This document shows positions 18,679 through 29,006 of a stretch of 64,000 nucleotides of DNA, piece after piece. Under the pieces are notes generated by a model. The model saw nothing but the letters and a program-made list of their open reading frames with translations. It had not been told where the DNA came from and did no database searches. Each line of letters starts with the position of its first letter. Position 1 is the first letter of the stretch. A program made the translations under genes and the position numbers. This DNA comes from Alkalihalobacillus sp. AL-G (lineage in GTDB: Bacteria; Bacillota; Bacilli; Bacillales; Fictibacillaceae): positions 2,852,001 through 2,916,000 of the forward strand of contig NZ_CP094656.1 in assembly GCF_030643805.1 (NCBI RefSeq), given 5' to 3'.

Positions 18679-18946
18679 GCGTATTCAGATATGGACTTTA
18701 CAGTAATTAGGAGAATGCGCGACGAATAGAGCGTATTCGGGCATGGTTTTTACAGTAATTAGGAGAATGTGCGTCGAATAGAGGGTAATCGGGTATGGTT
18801 CTTACAGTAATTAGGAGAATGCGCGTTGAATAAAGCGTAATCGGGTATGGTTTTTACAGTAATTAGGAGGATGCGCGTCGAATAGAGCGTAATCGGGTGT
18901 AGTTCTTACAGTAATTAGGAGAATGCGCGTCGAATAGAGCGTAATT
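18679..18946. repeat. 52-bp tandem repeat, five units plus a partial sixth
   Basis: Units start at 18679, 18731, 18783, 18835 and 18887 with exact 52-base spacing, and a sixth begins at 18939. Each contains TTACAGTAATTAGGAG and then ATGCGCGTCGAATAGA, with a few substitutions between copies. TTAC-A-GTAA is a small inverted repeat. The unit length is not a multiple of three, and there are no spacers as in a CRISPR. Confidence 0.93.
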
Positions 18947-18956
18947 GTCCTTCAAA

Positions 18957-19000
18957 TAAAAAAGCTTGTAGAGAGAACAAGTAGTTTTCTCCACAAGCTG
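18957..19000 (-). terminator. Terminator of the hem operon
   Basis: Hairpin AGCTTGT...ACAAGCT extended by GGAGA/TCTCT, followed by TTTTTT on the minus strand, just after hemL. Confidence 0.8.
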
Positions 19001-19032
19001 ACCTGGCTAAACGCCATGTTTTCTTAAAAGGT

Positions 19033-20334
19033 TCATATGGTTTTTGCCACTTCTTTAAAGGCAACGTCACTAGCCTCGATTGTCCGTTCAATATCATCAT
19101 CAGAATGTTTCGTAGATAAGAACAACCCTTCAAATTGTGAAGGTGGAACCGAAATACCTTGTTGAATCATTGCTTTAAAGTAAGTCGTAAAAGCTTTAAG
19201 GTTCGACGAACTCGCAGCTTCAAAATCCACTACATTTTGATCGGTAAAGAAAAATCCGACCATTGATCCCGCACGATTGATGTGGTTTGGAATTTGATGC
19301 CGATCAGCAGCTTCCGATAGCCCTTGCTCTAATCGCTCCGCTTTTTTCACAAATTCGACATAGGATGCCTCGGTCAGCTGACGCAATGTTTCATAACCAG
19401 CTGTCATCGCTAACGGGTTTCCAGAAAGCGTTCCCGCCTGATAAATCGGACCGCTCGGGGCAATTTGCTCCATGATTTCCTTTTTGCCACCATATGCACC
19501 GACAGGCAAGCCGCCGCCGATCACTTTTCCAAGGCAGGTCAGGTCAGGTGTTACGCCGAAATGCCCTTGTGCACAATGGTATCCTACTCGGAACCCTGTC
19601 ATTACTTCATCAAAGATGAGCAGACTCCCATATTCCTCAGTAATGGATCTTAAAAATTCAAGAAAACCTGGTTGAGGTGGAACGACTCCCATATTTCCAG
19701 CAACAGGCTCTACAATTAATCCGGCAATGTCCTCACCATATTGTTCAAAGGCATATTGGACACTTTCACGATCATTGTATGGGACCGTTATCGTATTTTG
19801 GGCAACCGATTCAGGAACACCAGGACTGTCCGGTAAACCGAGTGTCGCAACACCAGAACCGGCTTTTATCAATAATGAATCACCATGGCCATGATAACAG
19901 CCTTCGAATTTAAGAATCTTATTTCTACCGGTATATCCACGCGCTAATCGCAACGCACTCATCGTCGCTTCTGTACCAGAGTTGACCATCCGAACAACAT
20001 CGATCGAAGGAACACGTTCAATGACGAGTTTTGCGAGCTTGTTTTCCATTTCATGTGGTGCACCAAAGCTTGTTCCCATTTCTGCCGTCTTCTTTAATGC
20101 TTCAACAACCTGTTCGTCAGCATGTCCGAGAATTAAAGGACCCCAGCTTAACACATAGTCAATATACTCATTGTCATCAAGATCATAAATCTTAGATCCT
20201 TGACCACGTTTCATGAAAATAGGATCCATATCAACCGATTTAAATGCTCGTACCGGGCTATTGACCCCGCCTGGCATTAATGGCCTCGCTTCTGTAAAAG
20301 CTTCTCTGGATTTTTCAAATGTTCGTTCTGACAT
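19033..20334 (-). CDS. hemL: Glutamate-1-semialdehyde 2,1-aminomutase
   Basis: 433 residues, full length. A PLP-dependent fold-type I enzyme that turns glutamate-1-semialdehyde into 5-aminolevulinate in the C5 haem pathway. The PLP lysine lies in [16 protein letters not shown] near residue 265. [16 protein letters not shown] and [11 protein letters not shown] are conserved substrate-side loops. It is last in the hemA-X-C-D-B-L run and has its own terminator. The hemB-to-hemL gap is 12 bases, consistent with one operon. Confidence 0.98.
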   Translation of the reverse strand: MSERTFEKSREAFTEARPLMPGGVNSPVRAFKSVDMDPIFMKRGQGSKIYDLDDNEYIDYVLSWGPLILGHADEQVVEALKKTAEMGTSFGAPHEMENKLAKLVIERVPSIDVVRMVNSGTEATMSALRLARGYTGRNKILKFEGCYHGHGDSLLIKAGSGVATLGLPDSPGVPESVAQNTITVPYNDRESVQYAFEQYGEDIAGLIVEPVAGNMGVVPPQPGFLEFLRSITEEYGSLLIFDEVMTGFRVGYHCAQGHFGVTPDLTCLGKVIGGGLPVGAYGGKKEIMEQIAPSGPIYQAGTLSGNPLAMTAGYETLRQLTEASYVEFVKKAERLEQGLSEAADRHQIPNHINRAGSMVGFFFTDQNVVDFEAASSSNLKAFTTYFKAMIQQGISVPPSQFEGLFLSTKHSDDDIERTIEASDVAFKEVAKTI

Positions 20335-20346
20335 CGAATCACCTTT

Positions 20347-21327
20347 CTATCGTTTGTCCTCATCCATCCATCGTGCTGCATCTTTTGAAAAATATGTGAT
20401 AATCAAATCTGCACCTGCACGTTTCATACCTGTAAGCATTTCAAGTACGACTTCCCTCTCATCGATCCAACCATTTTGACTTGCCGCTTTAATCATCGAA
20501 TATTCTCCGCTGACGTTATAAGCTACGAGTGGCAAAGGAAACCGATCCTTCAGTTCTCTTAAAATATCAAGGTAAGCAAGGACAGGTTTCACCATGAGGA
20601 AATCTGCCCCTTCTTCATAATCCGATTGTGCCTCGCGAATGGCTTCCAAACGATTGGAAGGATCCATCTGGTAGGTTTTCCGGTCACCGAATTGTGGTGT
20701 GCTATGGGCAGCATCGCGAAACGGACCATAAAATGCTGAAGCATATTTCACTGCGTATGACATGATCGGAGTATCCTCGAACCCAGCTTCATCAAGGCCG
20801 CCGCGAATTGCAGCCACGAATCCGTCCATCATATTTGATGGAGCAATGATATCGGCCCCTGCTTGAGCTTGGGATACAGCAGTCTTAGCAAGTAACGCCA
20901 ATGAATCGTCATTTAGAACATCTCCGTCTCGTATAACTCCACAATGCCCGTGATCCGTATATTGACATAAGCAAGTGTCTGCGATGACCGTCAACTCTGG
21001 ATGACGCTCCTTTATGTAGGAAATTCCCTTCTGGACGATACCATTTTCTTCATATGCTGATGTACCTGTTTCATCCTTATGCTCAGGAACACCGAATACG
21101 ATGATTGATTGAATCCCTAATCGGACGATCTCATCCAATTCCTCAGATAAGAGATCGAGAGAATAATGATAAACACCTGGCATCGAGCTTACTTCCTGCT
21201 TTACACCAGTACCTTCTACAATAAAAAGAGGATAAATCAAATCTTCTTTTCTTAAAAACGTTTCTCGAACTAAAGCGCGTATGCTTCCAGTTTTCCGTAA
21301 TCTACGATGTCGTTGAAATTCACTCAT
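20347..21327 (-). CDS. hemB: Delta-aminolevulinic acid dehydratase (porphobilinogen synthase)
   Basis: 326 residues. Joins two 5-aminolevulinates to porphobilinogen. Schiff-base lysines are in [19 protein letters not shown] and [14 protein letters not shown]. The metal region [12 protein letters not shown] has two cysteines and a histidine but not the full three-cysteine zinc triad pattern. The start overlaps the hemD end by 4 bases (ATGA), which implies translational coupling. Confidence 0.98.
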   Translation of the reverse strand: MSEFQRHRRLRKTGSIRALVRETFLRKEDLIYPLFIVEGTGVKQEVSSMPGVYHYSLDLLSEELDEIVRLGIQSIIVFGVPEHKDETGTSAYEENGIVQKGISYIKERHPELTVIADTCLCQYTDHGHCGVIRDGDVLNDDSLALLAKTAVSQAQAGADIIAPSNMMDGFVAAIRGGLDEAGFEDTPIMSYAVKYASAFYGPFRDAAHSTPQFGDRKTYQMDPSNRLEAIREAQSDYEEGADFLMVKPVLAYLDILRELKDRFPLPLVAYNVSGEYSMIKAASQNGWIDEREVVLEMLTGMKRAGADLIITYFSKDAARWMDEDKR

Positions 21328-22115
21328 TCTTTTTCCTCCCTCACTTTTTTTACAATCGAATCAAGCAATCCATCAATCGTATAAACGCTTGCGATTATAT
21401 TTGCTTTAAATCCGTAGGATTCAAGAGTGCCTGCCGTAATTGGACCGATACAAGCAAATTGTAATCTTGTAGGAACTGATAATTCGTCCCTTATATGCTC
21501 AAAGAATAAATGAACCGTTGACGAGCTCGTAAACGTAACAATATCAACTTCGCCCTGTTTAACCAACTTGATCAGCTTCTGCTTTCGGGTTGTGTCCGGT
21601 ACGGTTTCATAGGCAACGAAGGAATCGATTTGCTTATTCCTGCCCTCCATTCCCGACGCGATGGTATCTCTCGCAAGGCTTCCATGCGGAAACAACACTC
21701 TCTCATCATCCTGTAATACACAGCCGAACTCTTCCACAAATTGCTCTGCTACATATTCAGTCGGCGAAAAATGGACATCAAGACCATGCTCATTCAGAAG
21801 ACTTTCTGTTTTCTCTCCAATGGCAGCGAGTTTATGGTTCTTTAAATCCTTCTCGTTAAGCTGTAATCGCTCTGCCATCTTAAGAAAAAACCGAACTGCA
21901 TTTTGACTCGTAAAAACAATCCACTTATACTGGTCAAGCTGTTTCATCAAGTGTTCTATTGAACTAAGATCAGCTGGTAATCGAAACGTGATTAATGGGG
22001 CTGAAATTGCTGTCCCTCCAAGCCTTTCAATCTTTTTGATAAACGGAATAGCCTGTGCTTCAGATCGAGTAATCAGAATCCTTAGACCTGTAAGTGGCTT
22101 TTCCGATGGTATCAT
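21324..22115 (-). CDS. hemD: Uroporphyrinogen-III synthase
   Basis: 263 residues of the poorly conserved HemD fold: two alternating Rossmann-like lobes. Recognisable marks are [14 protein letters not shown] at the start, [13 protein letters not shown] near residue 70, and [16 protein letters not shown] near 190. It closes hydroxymethylbilane with ring D inversion. It overlaps both hemC and hemB by 4 bases, a tight coupling seen in B. subtilis too. Confidence 0.95.
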   Translation of the reverse strand: MIPSEKPLTGLRILITRSEAQAIPFIKKIERLGGTAISAPLITFRLPADLSSIEHLMKQLDQYKWIVFTSQNAVRFFLKMAERLQLNEKDLKNHKLAAIGEKTESLLNEHGLDVHFSPTEYVAEQFVEEFGCVLQDDERVLFPHGSLARDTIASGMEGRNKQIDSFVAYETVPDTTRKQKLIKLVKQGEVDIVTFTSSSTVHLFFEHIRDELSVPTRLQFACIGPITAGTLESYGFKANIIASVYTIDGLLDSIVKKVREEKE

Positions 22116-23050
22116 GATTGATCCAGCTCCTTTTTAACACTGTCAAGAATATCTTTCGCACCCCGGTCTATAAGGATGTTGGCCAATTTTATGCCCATTT
22201 GCTCAGCATCTGTCCCTTGTAACGTATCCTTTATGATCGTTTTGCCGTCTGGAGTGGCAACAAATCCAGTCAGGACGATATCTCCAGTAGCTTCTTCTCG
22301 TTCAGCCAATGCACCGATCGGGACCTGACATCCGCCTTCTAATGTACGTAAAAAGGCGCGTTCTGCAGATACCGTTTCAAAGGTTTCCGGGCAATTGATT
22401 TTATCGAGCCATGTTTTCAGTTCTTCATCATTCTCTCTACATTCGATCGCTAATGAACCTTGTCCTACCGCTGGGATACAAATTTCTTTATCTAGGTATT
22501 GAGTGATGACATCGTCGGACCAGCCCATACGTTTTAGACCGGCTGCAGCAAGGACGATCGCATCAAAATCTTCCTTCTCTAATTTAGCAAGACGTGTATC
22601 GATATTCCCTCTGATCGGCTTGATCGTTATATCCTGGCGACGAGCTAGCAATTGTGCACCGCGCCGTAAGCTGCTTGTACCGACAATCGCCCCTTCTTTT
22701 AATTCCTCAAACGACTGATGATTTTCAGAGACTATAGCATCCCTGCAATCCTCGCGTTCAGGAGTACAAGCCAGTTCGAGACCTTCAGGAAGTACAGATG
22801 GCATATCCTTCATACTATGTACGGCAAAATCGATTTCTTTTTGCAGCATTGCTTGTTCAATCTCTTTTACAAATAGACCTTTCCCACCTACTTTAGATAG
22901 AGTCACATCCAAAATCCGATCGCCCTTTGTAACGATTTCCTTGATTTCAAAGTCAAATGGCGCCTCAGCCTTTTTAAGCTGATCGATGACCCAGCGCGTT
23001 TGCGTCATTGCGAGTTTACTTCTTCGTGAACCGATAATTATTTTACGCAT
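22112..23050 (-). CDS. hemC: Porphobilinogen deaminase (hydroxymethylbilane synthase)
   Basis: 312 residues. The cofactor cysteine is in [13 protein letters not shown] near residue 241. Other marks are [12 protein letters not shown] at the start, [11 protein letters not shown] and [11 protein letters not shown]. It polymerises four porphobilinogens into hydroxymethylbilane. It follows hemX by 56 bases in the operon. Confidence 0.98.
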   Translation of the reverse strand: MRKIIIGSRRSKLAMTQTRWVIDQLKKAEAPFDFEIKEIVTKGDRILDVTLSKVGGKGLFVKEIEQAMLQKEIDFAVHSMKDMPSVLPEGLELACTPEREDCRDAIVSENHQSFEELKEGAIVGTSSLRRGAQLLARRQDITIKPIRGNIDTRLAKLEKEDFDAIVLAAAGLKRMGWSDDVITQYLDKEICIPAVGQGSLAIECRENDEELKTWLDKINCPETFETVSAERAFLRTLEGGCQVPIGALAEREEATGDIVLTGFVATPDGKTIIKDTLQGTDAEQMGIKLANILIDRGAKDILDSVKKELDQS

Positions 23051-23106
23051 ATAAATGCCTCCGTACAGTTAGTCTTCGTTTATTACAATACTTCCAATAC
23101 TCTCCT

Positions 23107-23937
23107 CTACTTATACCAGAGATGAAACTCAGTTAATGTAGCCGCCAAAAAGTAGTTGATGAGAATGACGAGCAATCCTGCAACATTCCAATAGGCAAGT
23201 TTTCTACCATGTGCCCCTTTGGCAACCTTTAAATATAGATATCTGCTGTAGACGATAAAAACGAGAAATGAGCTGATTACTTTAGCATCCCACCAAATTG
23301 CAGGATCGAGTCCAATGTTATACCCATAAGTAAGTCCTAAAATCAGACTCAAAAGGATCATGGGTACCCCGACCATATTCAGAATGAATGATAAGGTCTC
23401 CAGCCTTGTCAGACTATCAAACCTCCAAAGCAATTTACCTACTTTCTTCTGTTTGAGCATGTTGTATTGTACAAGATACATAATCGAAAGAATGCTTGAT
23501 AATGTAAACGCTCCATAAGCACTGAAAGCCATCGTAATGTGTATGATCGCAAGTTCATTGATCAATTGGTCAGATACGACTTCGGAAACCTGATTATTTG
23601 GTGAGAACCAGCTTACTGTCATGAGTATGAACCCGATAATATTCGTAAAAAACACGAACAAATCCACTCTAAAAAACCAATTGATTAAGAGTGAGAGGGT
23701 TACAATCATCAATGAATAAAAAAATAACCCCTCCGTAGGTGTTAAAATAGGGAAACGATTGTTTTCAACAATTCTTATAATAAAAACAAATAGCTGTAAA
23801 ACCCAGACAATAGAAAGCAACCAGAAGGCTATACGGTTTGCCCTCCGGTTGTTTTGTAAAAAGTCAATAAAGTATCCAAGTACGCTCAGTGCGTACAAAA
23901 TAATTGTCAAATCATAAATCCATCGGATACTACCCAC
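23107..23937 (-). CDS. hemX: HemX membrane protein (cytochrome assembly-like)
   Basis: 276 residues with about eight membrane helices, a member of the CcsA/HemX group. In B. subtilis HemX lowers HemA level. A Trp-rich loop (WFSPNNQ) and LTPTEGLFFYSLM are conserved. The start is GTG 23937 with AGAGGAG 7 bases upstream; an overlapping ATG is out of frame. It sits directly after hemA, as in B. subtilis. Confidence 0.93.
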   Translation of the reverse strand: MGSIRWIYDLTIILYALSVLGYFIDFLQNNRRANRIAFWLLSIVWVLQLFVFIIRIVENNRFPILTPTEGLFFYSLMIVTLSLLINWFFRVDLFVFFTNIIGFILMTVSWFSPNNQVSEVVSDQLINELAIIHITMAFSAYGAFTLSSILSIMYLVQYNMLKQKKVGKLLWRFDSLTRLETLSFILNMVGVPMILLSLILGLTYGYNIGLDPAIWWDAKVISSFLVFIVYSRYLYLKVAKGAHGRKLAYWNVAGLLVILINYFLAATLTEFHLWYK

Positions 23938-23964
23938 ATTGCAACTCCTCTCCAGGGAGTAAGC

Positions 23965-25335
23965 CTAGGTTGTTGCCGGTGATGTTGCCGACTTATATGC
24001 TTCTTCCTTTGCAGCTTCCTCTTTTAAAGTTGTTTGAACGTGTCGCTCAGATTCCAACACCTTTTCAACTTCATCTTCAATTCCGAACAACTGGATGAAA
24101 AGATCGAGATGCATTTCTGCATTTGGTTCACCTGCAAGCTCTTTCACACGAGTTACTGGATCTCTTAACAACTGATTTACAATACTCTTCGTATGCTTAC
24201 TCAAGACCTTTCGTTCCCTGTCAGTAAGATCAGGCAGTTTTCGTTCAATGCTCGTCATTGTCTCAGATTGGATAGACAAGGCCTTTTGACGAAGTGCTGT
24301 AATTAAAGGTACTACGCCAAGCGTATTTACCCAGTTTAAAAAGTCTAGCAGTTCTTCCTCAATAAGAGTACGGACTTTTGCTGCCTCTTTTTCACGCTCT
24401 GCCAGGTTTGCTTCTACAATCCCTTCAAGGTCATCGATATCATATAAAAACACACTTTCAAGATCCTGTAGATCCGGTGATAGATCACGTGGAACAGCAA
24501 TATCAACCATGAATAAAGGTTTGCCATTTCGTTTTCTTAAAACAGGGGCTACAGAAGACTTTGTCATTACATAATCAATAGAACCTGTAGAGCTTATTAC
24601 GATATCAGTATTTTGCAAAGCCAGATTCAAATCGTCCAGTGAGCGTGCTTGTCCATCAAAACGTGCAGCAAGCTCGTAGGCCTTTGCGTACGTCCGGTTC
24701 ATCACAGTGATGTGTTTAACACCATTGCTATGGAGATGCTTAGCAGTTAGCTCGCCCATCTTGCCAGCACCAAGAATCAATACACGCTTTCCTTCAAGTC
24801 CGCCGAAAATCTTTTTCGCAAGCTCCACTGCCGCATAGCTGACAGAAACTGCATTTTCACCAATGTCTGTTTCGGAATGTGAACGCTTCGCCATTGTGAT
24901 TGCCTTTTTAAATAGTTCATTAAATACGGTACCTGTTGTAGCCATCTCTTGGGCAGTAAAAAAGCTTGATCTCACTTGTCCCAATATTTGCGTTTCCCCT
25001 AAAATCATGGAGTCGAGGCCACACGCGACTTTAAACAAATGCTCAACGGCATCTTCACGTTCATGTATAGTGAGATAAGGCGTCAATAAATCCTTATCAA
25101 GCGAAAACCATTCTGCTAAGAACGCTTTTATATAATATCGTCCAGTGTGTAATTGGTCTGCAACAGCATAAATTTCCGTACGGTTACACGTCGATACGAT
25201 CACACATTCAAGGATGCTTTTTGTTTGGCGTAACCTGGTTAGTGCTTCTTCTAATTCTTCGGGCTGAAAAGATACTTTTTCTCGAATTTCTACTGGGGCA
25301 GTTTTATGGTTTAGTCCAACTTTTAAAATATGCAT
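23965..25335 (-). CDS. hemA: Glutamyl-tRNA reductase
   Basis: 456 residues. The catalytic cysteine is in [12 protein letters not shown] near residue 50, the NADPH site in [17 protein letters not shown] near 185, and the C-terminal dimer helix is present. It makes glutamate-1-semialdehyde from Glu-tRNA, the committed step of haem synthesis. The ATG has GGGGGTGA upstream. A TATAAT lies at 25386-25391 on the minus strand and probably belongs to the hem promoter; a clear -35 partner was not found. The C-terminal Ala/Glu tail is slightly longer than in B. subtilis. Confidence 0.98.
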   Translation of the reverse strand: MHILKVGLNHKTAPVEIREKVSFQPEELEEALTRLRQTKSILECVIVSTCNRTEIYAVADQLHTGRYYIKAFLAEWFSLDKDLLTPYLTIHEREDAVEHLFKVACGLDSMILGETQILGQVRSSFFTAQEMATTGTVFNELFKKAITMAKRSHSETDIGENAVSVSYAAVELAKKIFGGLEGKRVLILGAGKMGELTAKHLHSNGVKHITVMNRTYAKAYELAARFDGQARSLDDLNLALQNTDIVISSTGSIDYVMTKSSVAPVLRKRNGKPLFMVDIAVPRDLSPDLQDLESVFLYDIDDLEGIVEANLAEREKEAAKVRTLIEEELLDFLNWVNTLGVVPLITALRQKALSIQSETMTSIERKLPDLTDRERKVLSKHTKSIVNQLLRDPVTRVKELAGEPNAEMHLDLFIQLFGIEDEVEKVLESERHVQTTLKEEAAKEEAYKSATSPATT

Positions 25336-25412
25336 CGTCCGTCACCCCCTTTAATCGTTATGTAGTAAGTCAAAATCCACTATTATTATAACATGCATCA
25401 AATCGATAGAAT

Positions 25413-25566
25413 CCAAAAAGATGTGAACAGTATATGAAAGTCATGATAAAATATGGGTTAGCGACGAGCGGTACTTGCACGAAGACTACGAGTTGTACCG
25501 AGGAAGCTGACCTCGGAGCATTCACTTGTAGACGCAGGCACATGAGACCTTGGGTACTTTTTGAAC
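25413..25566. repeat. MITE-like repeat, copy A (about 154 bp)
   Basis: The right end is TACTTTTTGAAC (25555-25566). The left end is a decayed match (TCCAAAAAGAT near 25413). The interior shares nearly all of 25460-25560 with 60522-60614, including CCGAGG/CCTCGG and CGGTAC/GTACCG inverted repeats and the GTAGACGCAGG box. No ORF. It sits between hemA and a divergent plus-strand gene. Confidence 0.75.
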
Positions 25567-25724
25567 ATCTTTATTAAGTATTCCCGACTATCCAAATTTT
25601 AGTATAAGTCGCCTTATAATGCTTTAGATGCTTTGTAATACTTGGATTGCCATCTATAATGTATCAAATTTCTTTTAGTTTCGCAAAAGTTCGACACTGA
25701 ACACCAGTGTATAAGGAGGTCGAA

Positions 25725-26189
25725 ATGAATCAAGCAAAATTTCCAGCAATGCTTTTAATCGGTATAGGGGTATATTTTTTATCAAGGCAATGGGGGATCC
25801 CGTTTATCGGTGAAATGGACCTACTCCCCGCATTATTATTAATAATGGGAATTGGGTTCCTGATGCAGGGAAACGACCCGCACGCACTATTTTCCGGAAT
25901 TGTGATTTGTGGACTTGCTGTACATTTTTATGCGCGTACACAACTTACATTTTGGCCGGACAAATGGGCTGTCTATACTTTGATTGTCGGGATCGCCTTT
26001 CTTGTCCAAGCTAAAAAGACAAAACAACAAGGGCTTTTGATCGGGGGTTTCCTGACCATACTCTCCCTTTTTGCGATCCTATCAACGGGAGCCATTGGTA
26101 TCATGGGAGAAATCCTATCGTATACAGAAAGACTTTGGCCAGCACTTTTAGCCCTTATCGGTATTTATATGTTTTTAAAAAATAAGTGA
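25725..26189 (+). CDS. Small integral membrane protein
   Basis: 154 residues from ATG 25725 with AAGGAGGT 7 bases upstream; an upstream GTG is inside that site. Five or more hydrophobic helices with short loops, and the last ends in a short lysine tail (FLKNK). Topology recalls the LiaI/LiaF-like membrane domain found in many Firmicutes, but I cannot confirm the family. It is a single plus-strand gene convergent with the ABC transporter genes and shares a terminator with them. Function unknown. Confidence 0.75.
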   Translation: MNQAKFPAMLLIGIGVYFLSRQWGIPFIGEMDLLPALLLIMGIGFLMQGNDPHALFSGIVICGLAVHFYARTQLTFWPDKWAVYTLIVGIAFLVQAKKTKQQGLLIGGFLTILSLFAILSTGAIGIMGEILSYTERLWPALLALIGIYMFLKNK

Positions 26190-26200
26190 TGAAGAATGTG

Positions 26201-26239
26201 AAAAGGATGTCCCAATTTGATATGGGGCATCCTTTTTAT
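26201..26239. terminator. Bidirectional terminator between convergent genes
   Basis: AAAGGATGTCCCA pairs with TGGGGCATCCTTT, with U-runs on either side. It serves the plus-strand membrane gene and the minus-strand ATPase gene. Confidence 0.8.
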
Positions 26240-26979
26240 TAGAGTATTGAGCTTAAAAAGTCTTGTGTCCGCTTTTCTTTTGGATTACTGAATAGTTCCT
26301 CCGGGTGCCCCCGTTCCACGATCTTACCGTCATGCATATAAACGACCCAGTCAGCAACTTCTCGGGCGAAGCCCATTTCATGAGTGACAACAACCATTGT
26401 CATTCCTTCTTTAGCCAATTGTTTCATTGTCGATAGCACTTCTCCTACCAACTCTGGGTCAAGAGCTGAAGTCGGTTCATCGAATAACATGATATCCGGC
26501 TTCATAGCCAATGCACGTGCAATCGCTACCCGTTGTTTTTGTCCGCCTGACAATTTTGACGGATACACATCTGCTTTATCTGCGAGTCCGACCTTATCAA
26601 GCAGTTCTTTACCTTCCTTGATCGCTTGAGCTTTGTTTACCTTTTTCACATTTATAGGGGCTTCAATTACATTTCCAAGCACCGTTTTGTGTGGAAACAA
26701 GTTAAAGTGTTGAAAGACCATACCAACTCTTTGTCGTACTTTGTTCAAATCGTCTTTTCGCGGATCAATCTCTTCATTCTCTAATATGACTCTCCCACCA
26801 CTTTTAATCTCGAGGAAATTCAAGCAGCGAAGCAATGTGCTTTTTCCAGAACCACTGGCACCAATTAAAACGACCACATCATTCTCTAGAACATTCATAT
26901 CGATATCTTTTAAAACATGTAAATCGCCAAAGCTTTTATTTAGCTTCTCTGTTTTGATCATCTCTCGCTTTTCACTCAA
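26239..26979 (-). CDS. Polar amino acid ABC transporter ATPase
   Basis: 246 residues. Walker [13 protein letters not shown] near residue 38, Q-loop, signature [15 protein letters not shown], Walker [15 protein letters not shown] and His switch [26 protein letters not shown] is typical of the GlnQ/ArtM family. The start is TTG 26979 with GGGGAG 9 bases upstream; ATG 26961 is an alternative with a poorer site. It is last of three genes (binding protein, permease, ATPase). Substrate, such as glutamine, arginine or cystine, cannot be set from sequence. Confidence 0.93.
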   Translation of the reverse strand: MSEKREMIKTEKLNKSFGDLHVLKDIDMNVLENDVVVLIGASGSGKSTLLRCLNFLEIKSGGRVILENEEIDPRKDDLNKVRQRVGMVFQHFNLFPHKTVLGNVIEAPINVKKVNKAQAIKEGKELLDKVGLADKADVYPSKLSGGQKQRVAIARALAMKPDIMLFDEPTSALDPELVGEVLSTMKQLAKEGMTMVVVTHEMGFAREVADWVVYMHDGKIVERGHPEELFSNPKEKRTQDFLSSIL

Positions 26980-26994
26980 GTCTATTCACTCCCC

Positions 26995-27657
26995 TTAATC
27001 ACTTACCGACATCCTTTTCTCTAGCATGTTTACAAAGACTGTCAACACCAATACGAGAATTAAATAATAGACTGCTACAATTAATAGGTAGGTCATCGGA
27101 TCAAAATTTGAAGATCCCAATGTCGTAGCGATATTAAATAATTCTGGTACACTAATGAATGCTGCTAGTGATGAATCCTTCATTCCAATGATGAATTGGT
27201 TTCCCAACGGAGGTAATGCCCGGCGAAAAGCTTGAGGAAGAATGATTCTTCTCATCGTCAAGGTTGTTGTCATCCCAAGTGAACGACCAGCTTCCGTTTG
27301 ACCTTTGTCCACCGCTTGGATCGATCCACGGAAGATTTCCGCGATATACGCACCGTTATGGAAGGCAAGCCCCCATGTAGCCGCCCAAAATCCAGACATA
27401 TTGACGATTTCTGTGAGACCGAAATAGAAGATGAAGATTTGAACGATTAGTGGTGTCCCACGTACAACCCCAATGTAGGCATCGGCAATCAACGAAAAAA
27501 TCTTATTGCGGGATATTTTTAAAAATGCAAAAAATAGGCCAATCACAATAGCGATGAGTAATGAAGCTGCTGTCAATTTTAAGGTCAACAGGGCTGCATC
27601 TAAGAATACATCATAGTGTTCTATGAATTTTGCAAGCACATGGCTGAATTCAGGCAA
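26995..27657 (-). CDS. Polar amino acid ABC transporter permease
   Basis: 220 residues, five membrane helices, HisM/GlnP class. The ATPase-contact EAA loop is seen as GQTEAGRSLGMTTTLTMRRI around residues 128-147. VRGTPLIVQIF is the conserved N-terminal loop of the family. The start is TTG 27657 with AAGGAG 10 bases upstream. A 168-base gap separates it from the binding protein gene, and only 15 bases separate it from the ATPase gene. Confidence 0.92.
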   Translation of the reverse strand: MPEFSHVLAKFIEHYDVFLDAALLTLKLTAASLLIAIVIGLFFAFLKISRNKIFSLIADAYIGVVRGTPLIVQIFIFYFGLTEIVNMSGFWAATWGLAFHNGAYIAEIFRGSIQAVDKGQTEAGRSLGMTTTLTMRRIILPQAFRRALPPLGNQFIIGMKDSSLAAFISVPELFNIATTLGSSNFDPMTYLLIVAVYYLILVLVLTVFVNMLEKRMSVSD

Positions 27658-27825
27658 ACGTCTTCAACTCCTTCTTGTGAATAAATCAGGCTGACCCAAA
27701 ACCAAGGTAGGACTACTCTATTCTCACCACAACATTTAAATATGACTAAATGATGCAACGAGCAGAGTATACCGAACCCGACTGAGCCAGCCCGAAATTC
27801 TTCTATTTGTCACATTGTATGCCGT

Positions 27826-28635
27826 TTATTTCTCTGATGTTGTGATGTCTTCTCCAATCCATTCCTTGCTTAGTTTTGCTAATGTACCGTTATCTTTCAA
27901 TTTCTGTAACGCTTCATTGACAGCTTTAAGCAATTCAGGATTTTCCTTTGAAATCGCAATCGCCTGTTCACTTTCTCCAAGTCGTTCCTTAGCGACAATT
28001 TCAAACCCGCTTTTGATTGCTAATTGACCAGTGATGAAATCAGTGATCACAGCATCATTCTTACCTTCACTTAATGCTTGTAATGCAACGACATCACTGT
28101 CGAAAGTCTTAATATTATCGGTATATTTCACCGCCATTTTTGCATAAGTCGATCCTTTAGAAACAGCTACATCTTTTCCTTTCAGGTCTTCTGCTGTTTC
28201 GATATCACTGTCAGGACGTACGAAAATTTGTGGTCCTGAGTAATAATATGGCTCTGTAAAATCAACTTCTTTTGCACGTTCGTCTGTAATCGTATGACTT
28301 GCTACTGCCGCATCAAAACGGTCACCTTTCACACCTGCAATGATACTGGCAAACTTATATTTCTGTGGACTTGGCTCTAAACCTAATTCTTCAGCAATCG
28401 CATTCGCTACAGCAATGTCATAACCGACCATTTTAGTTGGGTCATCAGGATCCGCATAACTGAATGGTTTAAATTCGCCAGAGGAAGCAAATGTGAATTT
28501 TCCATCCTCAACTAGTTTGTAATCTTTATTTCCTTCGTCACCACTTGCATTATCATTTTCATCTGATCCGCCACACGCTGCTAAAAGTAGTGAAAACATT
28601 AACAGCATCGACATCCATACGCTAAGTTTTTTCAT
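27826..28635 (-). CDS. Polar amino acid ABC transporter substrate-binding lipoprotein
   Basis: 269 residues. A lipoprotein signal ends in LLLAACGGSD, so the protein is anchored at Cys near residue 21. The mature part is the bacterial solute-binding family 3 fold: FKPFSYADPDDPTKMVGYDIAVANAI near residues 57-82 and the DVAVSKGSTYAKMAVKY motif. It collects substrate for the permease and ATPase encoded after it. In B. subtilis engB is followed directly by hemA, so this three-gene set is an addition at this place. Ligand not predictable by eye. Confidence 0.93.
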   Translation of the reverse strand: MKKLSVWMSMLLMFSLLLAACGGSDENDNASGDEGNKDYKLVEDGKFTFASSGEFKPFSYADPDDPTKMVGYDIAVANAIAEELGLEPSPQKYKFASIIAGVKGDRFDAAVASHTITDERAKEVDFTEPYYYSGPQIFVRPDSDIETAEDLKGKDVAVSKGSTYAKMAVKYTDNIKTFDSDVVALQALSEGKNDAVITDFITGQLAIKSGFEIVAKERLGESEQAIAISKENPELLKAVNEALQKLKDNGTLAKLSKEWIGEDITTSEK

Positions 28636-28718
28636 TCTCTTTTGACCCTCTCCTTATATTTATATATTATTTTGAATCACATCAATAGCTGACGTGAACA
28701 AAACACACCCACATGTCT

Positions 28719-28747
28719 ATCGTATCAATATAATAGACTTGTCTCAA
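28719..28747 (-). promoter_or_regulatory. Sigma-A-type promoter of the ABC transporter genes
   Basis: TTGAGA, a 17-base spacer, then TACGAT on the minus strand, about 85 bases before the start of the binding-protein gene. Confidence 0.55.
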
Positions 28748-28927
28748 TTTTTAAATAAATGCATATTTACCCATATGTATCCAAGAGGCGATTTCACCGT
28801 TGATATGATGGCTTATCCTTCGATTAACTCCGATATAGTATATTTCCCTACCCTTTTACGTTATAAATCAACAATTTTGCTATGTTAATAAAAGATTCCC
28901 TGGGTACTTGTTTCGATATCTAAATGA

Positions 28928-28957
28928 AAAAACCTCCCTGTTTTTTTAACAAGGAGG
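28928..28957 (-). terminator. Terminator of the lonA-engB unit
   Basis: CCTCCTTGTT pairs over 10 bases with AACAGGGAGG, with one G-U pair, followed by TTTTTT on the minus strand. Confidence 0.85.
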
Positions 28958-29006
28958 CTGTTAACGGATTTATATACATTAAGGAATGCATATTTATGAA
29001 GTTTCT

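Noticed and set aside
18679-18946. 52-bp array as a CRISPR
   Set aside because: The whole unit is repeated with no variable spacers and no cas genes nearby.
28694-28888. 64-codon plus-strand ORF upstream of the binding-protein gene
   Set aside because: No ribosome binding site, unusual composition, and it overlaps the likely minus-strand promoter at 28719-28747.
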